This document shows positions 36,877 through 43,894 of a DNA stretch of 64,000 nucleotides, piece by piece. The position numbers were made by a program, and so were the translations under genes. The stretch comes from GMQP-bins7 sp963776565. GTDB lineage: Bacteria; Actinomycetota; Thermoleophilia; Gaiellales; Gaiellaceae. A model generated the notes under the pieces. The model made no database searches, had not been told where the DNA came from, and worked only from the letters and a program-made list of their open reading frames with translations. The stretch covers positions 124,001 to 188,000 of the forward strand of contig CAVZNF010000002.1 in assembly GCA_963776565.1 (NCBI GenBank), written 5' to 3'. Numbering within the stretch: position 1 is the first letter of the stretch; every line of letters starts with the position of its first letter.

Positions 36877-37542
36877 GCCGAGCGCCGCCGGCAGGGCGAG
36901 CAACGTGTCGATCCGCTCAGGGCCTTCTGGCTGCAGCCCGTCTCGGTCGAGCAGGATCGCGCGGATGCCGAGCGCACGCGCCCCTTCGATGTCGTCCTCG
37001 TACGAGTCGCCGACCATCGCCGTCTCGTCAGGAGCCACGTCGAGCGCCCGCAGGGCCGCGACGAAGATCGACGCGTGCGGCTTGACGCGGCCGTGCGCCT
37101 TCGAGCCCACCACGGCGTCGACCTCGAGCGTGTGGTGCGTCACGAACTCCTCGAGATCGCGCTGTCCGTTCGAGATCAGCCCGATCTTCAGCCCGTGGCG
37201 CCGGAGCTCGTCGAGCACCGGGAGTGCGTCCTCGTAGAGCGAGAAGTTCTCGTGGCGCTCCCACTCGCGAACCATGTCGAACGCGCAGGCCCACGCCCCA
37301 CTGGGCTCGCCACCCATTCCGAGGACGATCTGCTCCGTGAACGCGATCCAGATCTCCTCGTCGTGCACGAGCTCGTGGTTGCGCTGCAGGGTCTGGATCG
37401 CCGCAGCCCGGGCAGGCGTGTAGCGATCGGGGTCGAGCACCAGACCGTGCCTCTCCCCCAGCCGCCGGTACCCCTCCGGCCCGAGCTCAGGCCCGGGCCG
37501 AAAGAGCGTGAAGTCGACGTCGAACAACACGGCTTTCAGCAC
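36856..37542 (-). CDS. HAD-superfamily hydrolase
   Basis: 228 residues. HAD motif I is VLFDVDFTLF (nucleophile D and D two on), motif II is IGLISNG, motif III Lys in GRVKPHASIF, and motif IV VGDSYEDDIEGA. The cap is helical (subclass I). A phosphatase of unknown substrate; pyrimidine 5'-nucleotidase or phosphoglycolate phosphatase-like activity is possible. GTG start chosen because the longer frame lacks family resemblance. Confidence 0.87.
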   Translation of the reverse strand: MLKAVLFDVDFTLFRPGPELGPEGYRRLGERHGLVLDPDRYTPARAAAIQTLQRNHELVHDEEIWIAFTEQIVLGMGGEPSGAWACAFDMVREWERHENFSLYEDALPVLDELRRHGLKIGLISNGQRDLEEFVTHHTLEVDAVVGSKAHGRVKPHASIFVAALRALDVAPDETAMVGDSYEDDIEGARALGIRAILLDRDGLQPEGPERIDTLLALPAALGLAPAQA

Positions 37543-37664
37543 GGATCGAGGATAGAGCCAACGTTGGTCAGTGGTCGACCGATACCATGCGCCGGAGGTC
37601 GGCTCCGCCGACCGGGAGGCCACGAGCGGCTCGTCTGTCGAGTGCGAAGAGGAAGGGGGCACGT

Positions 37665-37686
37665 GGGGGAAACATCGTTTCCCCCC
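37665..37686 (-). terminator. Hairpin downstream of tRNA-Pro
   Basis: GGGGGAAAC and GTTTCCCCC (9 bp, loop of 3) lie ten bases after the tRNA 3' end on the minus strand. A pyrimidine-rich stretch follows but no U-run. The remaining 120 bp to the HAD start shows no gene. Confidence 0.5.
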
Positions 37687-37695
37687 GCGATGTAG

Positions 37696-37769
37696 TCGGG
37701 GTGCCCAGATTTGAACTGGGGGCCTCTCCGACCCGAACGGAGCGCGCTACCAGGCTGCGCCACACCCCG
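37696..37769 (-). tRNA. tRNA-Pro, anticodon CGG
   Basis: 74 nt on the minus strand. Acceptor arms CGGGGTG and CACCCCG with discriminator A; D-arm with GCGC/GCGC and AGCCTGGTA loop; anticodon stem CTCCG/CGGAG with loop TTCGGGT (anticodon CGG, reading CCG); T-arm with GTTCAAAT. The 3' CCA is not encoded. Confidence 0.95.
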
Positions 37770-37812
37770 AGCGGGCACAGGGTAGCGCCTCGGCGCGCCG
37801 GGAAACGAAGCG

Positions 37813-37842
37813 TTGCGCACCCCGCCCGGCCTGGCGTATGCT
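37813..37842 (+). promoter_or_regulatory. Predicted promoter of the leader and small-protein gene
   Basis: TTGCGC (37813-37818), 18-bp spacer, TATGCT (37837-37842). The expected transcription start, seven bases on, coincides with the GTG of a ten-codon ORF. Confidence 0.5.
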
Positions 37843-37848
37843 CAGACC

Positions 37849-37881
37849 GTGAAGGAAGCCCTCGAGAGGCGGCGCGCTTGA
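37849..37881 (+). CDS. Predicted leaderless leader peptide (10 codons, three Arg in a row)
   Basis: GTG at the predicted transcription start opens MKEALERRRA then TGA. The three Arg codons are AGG, CGG and CGC. A hairpin (37867-37873 with 37882-37888) covers its last codons and stop, and an intrinsic terminator follows before the next gene. This looks like a sensor peptide for translation-dependent attenuation; it is inference from layout only. Confidence 0.35.
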   Translation: MKEALERRRA

Positions 37882-37907
37882 GCCGCTTCCACAGCCTTTC
37901 GACCCGC

Positions 37908-37947
37908 AGCCCGACGAGCGCGTATCGCGCCGGCGGGCTTTTTCTTT
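37908..37947 (+). terminator. Intrinsic terminator/attenuator inside the leader
   Basis: Outer stem AGCCCG (37908-37913) with CGGGCT (37934-37939), inner stem GCGCG (37918-37922) with CGCGC (37926-37930), loop TAT, followed by the U-tract TTTTTCTTT. One of the few hairpins in the window with a U-tract; it sits 29 bp before the next start codon, so it would stop or gate transcription into it. Confidence 0.65.
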
Positions 37948-37975
37948 GCCGGTTTTCTCAACCTGAGGAGGCACG

Positions 37976-38155
37976 ATGGCCAACCACCTGACTCCCGAAG
38001 AGCTCGCCAAGGAGATGGGGATGGATCGCGACGAAGTCGTCCGCATCTGCATCGAGGAAGGCGTTCCGATCTACCACGGCAAGATCGACAAGACGCTCTT
38101 CCAGGCTTCGCTCGAGGCCGTCGGAGCGGGGGCCCGAGCCTCCACCGCCGCCTAG
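37976..38155 (+). CDS. Small helical protein, HTH/IF2N-like
   Basis: 59 residues with a strong GAGGAGG Shine-Dalgarno five bases before the ATG. Sequence LTPEELAKEMGMDRDEVVRI then CIEEGVPIYHGKIDKTLF reads as a compact helix-turn-helix with a short wing, recalling excisionase-like or IF2 N-terminal folds. It lies behind the attenuator-like leader and ends nine bases before the ku stop on the other strand. No function is known to me. Confidence 0.75.
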   Translation: MANHLTPEELAKEMGMDRDEVVRICIEEGVPIYHGKIDKTLFQASLEAVGAGARASTAA

Positions 38156-38164
38156 CCCCCGCGC

Positions 38165-39022
38165 TTAGCTGGCCTTGCTGCGCGCCTTGCGCGCGCGGGC
38201 CGGCTTCTCGGGCGCTTCGGCGTCCGCGGGACGCTTCTTCGCTGCGGCGACGCTCGCCTTGAGCGCCTCCATGAGGTCGATCACCGGCGCGACCTCGACC
38301 GGCTCCGGAGCGACGATCTCCTCGCCACGCATCTTCGCCTCGAGCAGTGCGCGCAGGTCGCGGCGGTACTCGCTCGCGAGAGCTTCGGGCTCGAAGTCAC
38401 CGGCGAGGCTGTCGATCACCTGGCGCGCGAGCTCGAGCTCGGGCTTCTTCACGGTGGTCTCCTCGACGGCCTCCGAGATCTCGGCCTGCGAGTAGACGTC
38501 CTCCGCGAGGAACAGCGTCTCGAGCGCGAGCGCATCGCCCTTCGCACGGACGAGACACAGGCTCTCGCGTCCGGCGCGCACGAACCGGCCGAGCGCAGCC
38601 GTCTCGGTCTGACGCATCGCCTCGAGCAAGAGCACGTACGGACGGCGCTGCGCCGGCGCCGCGGCCGGGACGAGGAAGTAGGTGCGGTCGAAGAAGACCG
38701 GGTCGACCTGCTCGACCTTCACGAAGCGCGTGATCTCGATCGAGCGCGAGTCGTCGGCGCGCTCGATGGCTTCCAGGTCGGCATCCTCGACGATGAGGAA
38801 CTGGCCCTTCGTCACCTCGAAGCCGCGCACGATCTCGTCTTGGGAGACCTCTCGATCGTGCGTCGGGCACCAGCGCTTCTGCTTGATCGGCGTCGAGCAC
38901 TCGCGATGCAGGAGCCGGAACGAGACGTCCGACTGCCGCGCGGCCGGCTTCGTCGCGGGAGCGAGTCCCACGGGGATCGAGACGAGGCCGAAGCTGAGGG
39001 ATCCGTTCCAGGTAGTTCGCAT
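38165..39022 (-). CDS. ku: Ku-family DNA end-binding protein
   Basis: 285 residues. Typical N-terminus RTTWNGSLSFGLVSIPVGL, then the Ku beta-barrel with RWCPTHDREVSQDEIVRGFE and IEITRFVKVEQVDPVFFDRTY, and VLLLEAMRQTETAALGRFV. The C-terminus has a Lys/Ala/Arg-rich extension of about 40 residues seen in actinobacterial Ku. It acts in non-homologous end joining with LigD, which is not in this window; the LigA here is the replicative NAD-ligase. Confidence 0.95.
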   Translation of the reverse strand: MRTTWNGSLSFGLVSIPVGLAPATKPAARQSDVSFRLLHRECSTPIKQKRWCPTHDREVSQDEIVRGFEVTKGQFLIVEDADLEAIERADDSRSIEITRFVKVEQVDPVFFDRTYFLVPAAAPAQRRPYVLLLEAMRQTETAALGRFVRAGRESLCLVRAKGDALALETLFLAEDVYSQAEISEAVEETTVKKPELELARQVIDSLAGDFEPEALASEYRRDLRALLEAKMRGEEIVAPEPVEVAPVIDLMEALKASVAAAKKRPADAEAPEKPARARKARSKAS

Positions 39023-39149
39023 ATGTGAAGGGTAACCGTGTGCGGCCGGTTTCATGCGTCGACCGCGCGTTTCGTGGACTTGCGAGTTTCGCGCTGCGTG
39101 AGCAAACCCCTTCTGCTCGTCGTGGCGTCAACCATCTAAGCTCAGAGGC

Positions 39150-40997
39150 GTGACCGAGACGGCCGAGCTGGCCCTCGAGATCCCGCCGGAGGCCGGGGGA
39201 CGGACGATCGCGCGCCTGTGGCGCGACGCGGTCGACGCGCGACGCACGGGGCCGGCGTACCTCGTCGAGTCGGACGACGGGTGGAGCGAAGTCTCGTGGT
39301 CCGATGCCGACGAGCGCGTCCGCGCGTATGCGAACGGATTCCTCGCTCGAGGCGTGCGCAAGGGCGACAACGTCGCTCTCCTCGCGCGCAACACCCTGAA
39401 CTGGGCCTTGCTCGACTTCGCGCTCGCGCAAATCGGTGCCGTGGGCATTCCGGTGTACGCCTCGAGCTCGTCCCGCGACGTCGGCTATCTCCTCGCACAC
39501 TCGGAGGCGGTCGCGATCGTGTGCGAGGACGCAGATCAGCTCGCCAAGGTCGAGGCCGTTTCCGACGAGCTCCCGGCGCTGCAACACGTCATCACGTATC
39601 ACGACCTCGACGGGCTCGCCGCGCACGGGCGCGACCACGCCGCATCGCACCCGACCGCACTCGACGACGCGACAGCTGCGGTCAGCGAGGACGACCTCTT
39701 CACGATCATCTACACGTCCGGGACGACAGGGCCGCCCAAGGGCTGCATGCTCTCGAACCGCAACTACTACGAGATGGCGAGCGTCGTCGACCGCATGCCC
39801 GGCTACTACCGCGCGGACGACCTGATGCTCCTGTATCTGCCCCTCGCCCACAACTACGGGCGGCTGATGCTGCTGCTCGGCGCGAAGGTCGGTTTCACGA
39901 TCGCGTTCCTCTCGGACCCTCTGCGCGTCGGCGAGGCGCTGCCGCAGGTGCGGCCGACGCTGCTTCCGAGCGTGCCACGTGTGTACGAGAAGGTGTACTC
40001 GTCCGTCCAGTCCCGGTTCGACGCGACGACGGGTGCACGACGCAGGCTCATCGACTGGGCGCTCGGCGTCGGGCGCGAGGTCAGCAGCCTCGAGGCGCAA
40101 GGCGCGCCGGTACCAGCGGGTCTGCGCGCCAAGCGAGCGATCGCCGACCGCCTCGTCTTCACGAAGGTCCGCGCGGCCCTCGGAGGCCGCATCCGGCTGC
40201 CCGGCTCGGGCGGGGCGCCGCTCGCGAAAGAGATCGCTGAGTTCTTCGATGCCGTCGGCGTGCGGATTACGGAGGGGTACGGCCTCACCGAGTGCACCAC
40301 GGCGTGCAGCGTGAACGTCCCCGATCGCTACCGCTTCGGCTCCGTCGGGCAGCCACTGCCCGGCTTCGAGATCAGGATCGCGGACGACGGCGAGGTCGAG
40401 GTGCGCTCGGAGACCGTCTTCCAGGGCTACTACAAGGACCCCGACGCGACGGCAGCCGTGCTCGGTGACGACGGCTGGCTCAAGACCGGAGACATCGGCG
40501 AGATCGACGACGACGGCTTCCTGCACATCACCGACCGCAAGAAGGACATCCTCGTCACGGCCGGCGGGAAGAACGTCGCGCCACAGAACATCGAGAACGA
40601 CCTCAAGACGTCGAAGTACGTGTCGCAGGCGCTGGTGCTCGGCGATCGCAGGCCGTACTGCTCCGCGCTCCTCACGCTCGATGCGGTGGAGATCGGTCGC
40701 TGGGCCGAGGAGAACGGCGCCGCAGCCGACGTAGCAGCGCTGGCCGCCGACCAGCGTGTCCGCGAGCTGCTTCAGCTAGTCGTCGACGAGGCGAACCGGG
40801 ATCGCTCTCGCTTCGAGCAGATCAAGCGGTTTGCCGTCCTCCCGCGCGACTTCACCATGGAGGCGGGCGAGATCACGCCGACGCTCAAGCTCAGGCGTCG
40901 CGCGGTGCAAGAGCACTTCGAGGACGAGATCGAGGCGCTGTACGCCGAACCGTATGTCGGGGACGCGGCGAGCGACGAGGTCGCGAGCGAGGCCTAG
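39150..40997 (+). CDS. Long-chain acyl-CoA synthetase (AMP-forming)
   Basis: 615 residues of the ANL superfamily. AMP-binding signature YTSGTTGPPKGCM, the A5 motif GYGLTECTTACSVN, A7/A8 TGDIGEIDDDGFLHITDRK and the A10-like Lys in GEITPTLKLRR. The layout matches FadD15-type synthetases that activate long-chain fatty acids. GTG start without Shine-Dalgarno; TAAGCT at 39137-39142 fits a leaderless mRNA. Its stop shares the CTAG with the opposite NlpC/P60 gene. Confidence 0.93.
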   Translation: MTETAELALEIPPEAGGRTIARLWRDAVDARRTGPAYLVESDDGWSEVSWSDADERVRAYANGFLARGVRKGDNVALLARNTLNWALLDFALAQIGAVGIPVYASSSSRDVGYLLAHSEAVAIVCEDADQLAKVEAVSDELPALQHVITYHDLDGLAAHGRDHAASHPTALDDATAAVSEDDLFTIIYTSGTTGPPKGCMLSNRNYYEMASVVDRMPGYYRADDLMLLYLPLAHNYGRLMLLLGAKVGFTIAFLSDPLRVGEALPQVRPTLLPSVPRVYEKVYSSVQSRFDATTGARRRLIDWALGVGREVSSLEAQGAPVPAGLRAKRAIADRLVFTKVRAALGGRIRLPGSGGAPLAKEIAEFFDAVGVRITEGYGLTECTTACSVNVPDRYRFGSVGQPLPGFEIRIADDGEVEVRSETVFQGYYKDPDATAAVLGDDGWLKTGDIGEIDDDGFLHITDRKKDILVTAGGKNVAPQNIENDLKTSKYVSQALVLGDRRPYCSALLTLDAVEIGRWAEENGAAADVAALAADQRVRELLQLVVDEANRDRSRFEQIKRFAVLPRDFTMEAGEITPTLKLRRRAVQEHFEDEIEALYAEPYVGDAASDEVASEA

Positions 40998-42160
40998 AGC
41001 CGGCGGGCGCCGACGTACGAGCCGTGCTCGGCGAGGCTCGAGATCCTGACGACGTCGCCCGTGTGCGGCGCGTGCACGAACTGACCGCCGCCGATGTAGA
41101 TCCCGACGTGGCCGAGGCCGCTGAAGAAGACGAGATCACCGGGCGCGAGCTGGTCGTACGGAACCGCTGTTCCCATGCTGTACTGCGACGCCGCGTGATG
41201 CGGCAGGTAGACGCCGACCTGCGCATAGACGTAGCTCGTGAAGCCCGAGCAGTCGAATCCTGTCGAAGGGCTCGAGCCTCCCCACACGTAGGGGACGCCC
41301 AAGTACTGCAGTGCGATCGAGACGACGCCTCCGTACTGGGCCGCGGGCAGGTTCGGGTCGTACGTCGGGACCTCGTAGCTCGGCGTGTACGCCTGGTCGG
41401 CGGTGTCTTGTTGCGCCTGTTGCGCGAGGGCCGCAGCTTCCGCGCGCTGCCGGGCCTGAGCGGCGAGTGCTGCCTGCCTGCGCGCCTCTTCCGCGCGCAT
41501 CTGCGCGATCTCACCCTTGACCGAAGACAGCAAGCGGTTCTGCTCCGCGAGCTGCGACTCGATCGACTGCTTCTCTGCGGCGCGATCCTCGACGATCTGC
41601 GCCTGACTCGTGCGCGCCTTCTCGAGGTTGGAGCGGCGCGTCTCGACTTCCTTGCGGTAGCGCTTGACCGTTCGGAGGATCTGCGCGTCCTGGCTCGACA
41701 CCCGCTCGATCGCGTCGAGCCGCGCGATGATGTCGTCGAGGCTGCTCGAGCCGAGGATCACCTCGAGCGTCGAGTCGCCTTGCCCGTTGATGTACAGATC
41801 ACGAAGTCGCTCGGCGATGCGCTGCCGCGAGACGACGAGGCTCTTCTTCGCGGCGACCAGATGCTTCGCGTTCGATGCGAGATCGTCGTCGATCTGCTTA
41901 AGCTGAATGTTTGCGTAGTTGTATGCCTCGATCGTCTGCTCGAGGTTGCCGTTCAGGCCGTCGACCTGGGCCATGATCGCCTCGGCCTGCGCGCGCTTCG
42001 ACGTGATCGTCTGGCCCGATGCCGGTCCAACGGCAAGCAGCAGCCCGGCGGCGCTTGCCGCAGCGACAACGAGTATTGGCGCCCATCCGGTTCGCGAGCC
42101 TCTGAGGATGGCCCGTCTGCGCTCCCGGACAGACCCGCCGGTGGCGGTCTGGCCCGTCAC
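40994..42160 (-). CDS. NlpC/P60 peptidoglycan endopeptidase with coiled-coil
   Basis: 388 residues. Signal sequence (ILVVAAASAAGLLLAVGPAS), a long coiled coil (about 50-250, EAIMAQVDGLNGNLEQTIEA and following heptads) typical of RipA/CwlO-type hydrolases, and the NlpC/P60 domain with catalytic Cys in FDCSGFTSYVYAQ, His in GHVGIYIG and the third His in FVHAPHTGD. It cuts peptide stems in the wall and the coil probably regulates it. Divergent from the 3D gene. Confidence 0.93.
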   Translation of the reverse strand: MTGQTATGGSVRERRRAILRGSRTGWAPILVVAAASAAGLLLAVGPASGQTITSKRAQAEAIMAQVDGLNGNLEQTIEAYNYANIQLKQIDDDLASNAKHLVAAKKSLVVSRQRIAERLRDLYINGQGDSTLEVILGSSSLDDIIARLDAIERVSSQDAQILRTVKRYRKEVETRRSNLEKARTSQAQIVEDRAAEKQSIESQLAEQNRLLSSVKGEIAQMRAEEARRQAALAAQARQRAEAAALAQQAQQDTADQAYTPSYEVPTYDPNLPAAQYGGVVSIALQYLGVPYVWGGSSPSTGFDCSGFTSYVYAQVGVYLPHHAASQYSMGTAVPYDQLAPGDLVFFSGLGHVGIYIGGGQFVHAPHTGDVVRISSLAEHGSYVGARRL

Positions 42161-42277
42161 AAGTCGGAGACCCTAGCAGCGTCGCCGGACGCCTGCAACC
42201 GACAACTGAGCCAAAATATCTGCAAAGAGGGCATTGTCGGGATATCGGCACAGAGACTGTGTTACGGTCCCCCCTTC

Positions 42278-42646
42278 GTGGGTAGGGGAACGCGCAGGTG
42301 GGGACCGGCGCTCGCGGCGGTCCTTTTCGTATTCGTCCTCGGCATCGGAGGTTCTGCCCTCGGCCAGCCGCAGGCTCCGCAGGCGTATCGCCTCAAGGTC
42401 GATGCGGTCGCGTACTACCTCCCCGGAAAGACAGCGTTCGGAGTGCCGGTCGGGAAGGGCGTCGTCGCCGTCGATCCGAAGCTGATCCCGCTCGGAACCA
42501 AGCTGCACGTGCCCGGGTACGGCCCGGGGCTCGCCGCCGACGTCGGCTACGCGATCAAGGGTCGCGTCATCGACCTCTGGTTCCCGTCGACGGCCAAGGC
42601 CCGCAACTGGGGCCGGCGCACCGTCACGATCACCATCTACCGCTAG
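42278..42646 (+). CDS. Secreted 3D-domain protein
   Basis: 122 residues. A signal peptide (LAAVLFVFVLGIGGSALG) precedes a 3D domain (three conserved Asp: AVDPKLIPLGTKLHVPGYG, AADVGYAIKGRVIDLWFPS) as found in MltA- and resuscitation-type wall enzymes. GTG start; TACGGT at 42263-42268 lies ten bases before it. It sits between two wall-hydrolase genes, in a cell-envelope group. Probably a lytic transglycosylase-like activity; not certain. Confidence 0.85.
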   Translation: MGRGTRRWGPALAAVLFVFVLGIGGSALGQPQAPQAYRLKVDAVAYYLPGKTAFGVPVGKGVVAVDPKLIPLGTKLHVPGYGPGLAADVGYAIKGRVIDLWFPSTAKARNWGRRTVTITIYR

Positions 42647-42688
42647 CCGGCGCCCCGCCGTCGGCGGCGTGCGGTACACAGTTCACCC

Positions 42689-43894
42689 ATGAGGCACGCT
42701 CGCGCCCTTGTCGTCGCTGCGATCGTGGTGGTTCTCTGCGCGAGCGTAGCGCCGACCCATGCCGCGTCACCTTCGCTCGGGGCGGCTCTCGATCGTGCGC
42801 TGCGCACACCAGGTGTCGCTCGCGACCACACCGCGGCAATCGCCATCGACCTGCGATCGGGACGGACGGTCTTCGCCCAGAACGCTGATATGTCGCTCCT
42901 TCCGGCGTCGGTCGAGAAGCTCGCGATCTCGTTCACCGCGCTGCACGTGCTCGGCCCGCGCTTTCGCTTCCACACCGAGGTCGTTGGCGTCGGCACCCGG
43001 ACAGGGCGTGCCTGGAGCGGCAACCTCCTCCTCGTCGGGTTCGGCGACCCGACCCTCACCCGGGCGGATCTGAACCGGCTCGCACGCCGCGTCGCGGCCA
43101 CTGGGATCAGGCGGATCGAAGGTCGCGTGCTCGGTGACGACACGTACTTCGACACGCGACGGGACGCGCTCGGCTGGAAGCCGTCCTACCTCGGGATCGA
43201 GTCGCAGCCACTGTCGGCACTCTCCGTCGGCGGGCTCCCGTTCGCCGGTGCGAATGGATCCGCCGCGGCCGCAGCCCGGGCGTTCACGGAGGCACTCGAG
43301 ACCCGGGGCATCGCCGTCGACGGACGACCTGGTGCGGGGCGAGCTCCGGGAAATGCGTTCCCCATCGCCTTCGATCTCTCCCGGCAGCTCGAGCACATCG
43401 TCCCGCAGATGACAGCTGACAGCGACAACTTCGTCGCCGAGATGGTCTTGAAGGAGATCGGCGCGACGTTCGCCGAGCGAGGCTCGACGGCGTCCGGCGC
43501 ACAAGTCGTTCGCAGCACGCTCGCCGGCGCCGGCGTGGCGCTCGCAGGAGTTCGCATCGCCGACGGTTCGGGGCTATCGCGCTTCGACCGATTCACGGTC
43601 AGGGCGCTCGCCGACATCCTTCGCGCGGGAGCAGCAGACCCGTCGATCGGCGATGTCTTCATCTCGTCGCTCGCCGTCGCAGGAGTCTCCGGAACGCTGA
43701 AGGCACGACTCGACACGCGCCGGACCCGCGGCCGCATCCATGCGAAGACCGGGACGACGAACCGTGCCTCCGCACTCGCCGGGCTCGTGCGCAATCGGTA
43801 CGTCTTCGCGATTCTCCACAACGGCTCGCCCGTGCCGTACTGGTCGGCGCGCGCCGCGCAGGACCGCTTCGTGACGGTGCTAGCCGGCTCCTAG
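42689..43894 (+). CDS. dacB: D-alanyl-D-alanine carboxypeptidase/endopeptidase (PBP4/DacB)
   Basis: 401 residues. Signal peptide (LVVAAIVVVLCASVAPTHAA), then the S13-type serine peptidase: SVEK as the SxxK motif (LLPASVEKLAI), SDN in DSDNFVAEMVL and KTGTTN near the C-terminus. It trims cross-links and pentapeptides. It follows the 3D gene by 42 bp. The end overlaps ligA tail to tail by 15 bp. Confidence 0.93.
   Translation: MRHARALVVAAIVVVLCASVAPTHAASPSLGAALDRALRTPGVARDHTAAIAIDLRSGRTVFAQNADMSLLPASVEKLAISFTALHVLGPRFRFHTEVVGVGTRTGRAWSGNLLLVGFGDPTLTRADLNRLARRVAATGIRRIEGRVLGDDTYFDTRRDALGWKPSYLGIESQPLSALSVGGLPFAGANGSAAAAARAFTEALETRGIAVDGRPGAGRAPGNAFPIAFDLSRQLEHIVPQMTADSDNFVAEMVLKEIGATFAERGSTASGAQVVRSTLAGAGVALAGVRIADGSGLSRFDRFTVRALADILRAGAADPSIGDVFISSLAVAGVSGTLKARLDTRRTRGRIHAKTGTTNRASALAGLVRNRYVFAILHNGSPVPYWSARAAQDRFVTVLAGS

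Noticed and set aside
37543..37975. Additional tRNA or rRNA gene near tRNA-Pro
   Set aside because: Only one cloverleaf is present; the rest is leader, hairpins and a terminator.
42161..42277. Possible cyclic-di-AMP riboswitch before the 3D-domain gene
   Set aside because: Such riboswitches often precede wall hydrolase genes in Actinobacteria, but I could not find the conserved core elements in this 117-bp region.
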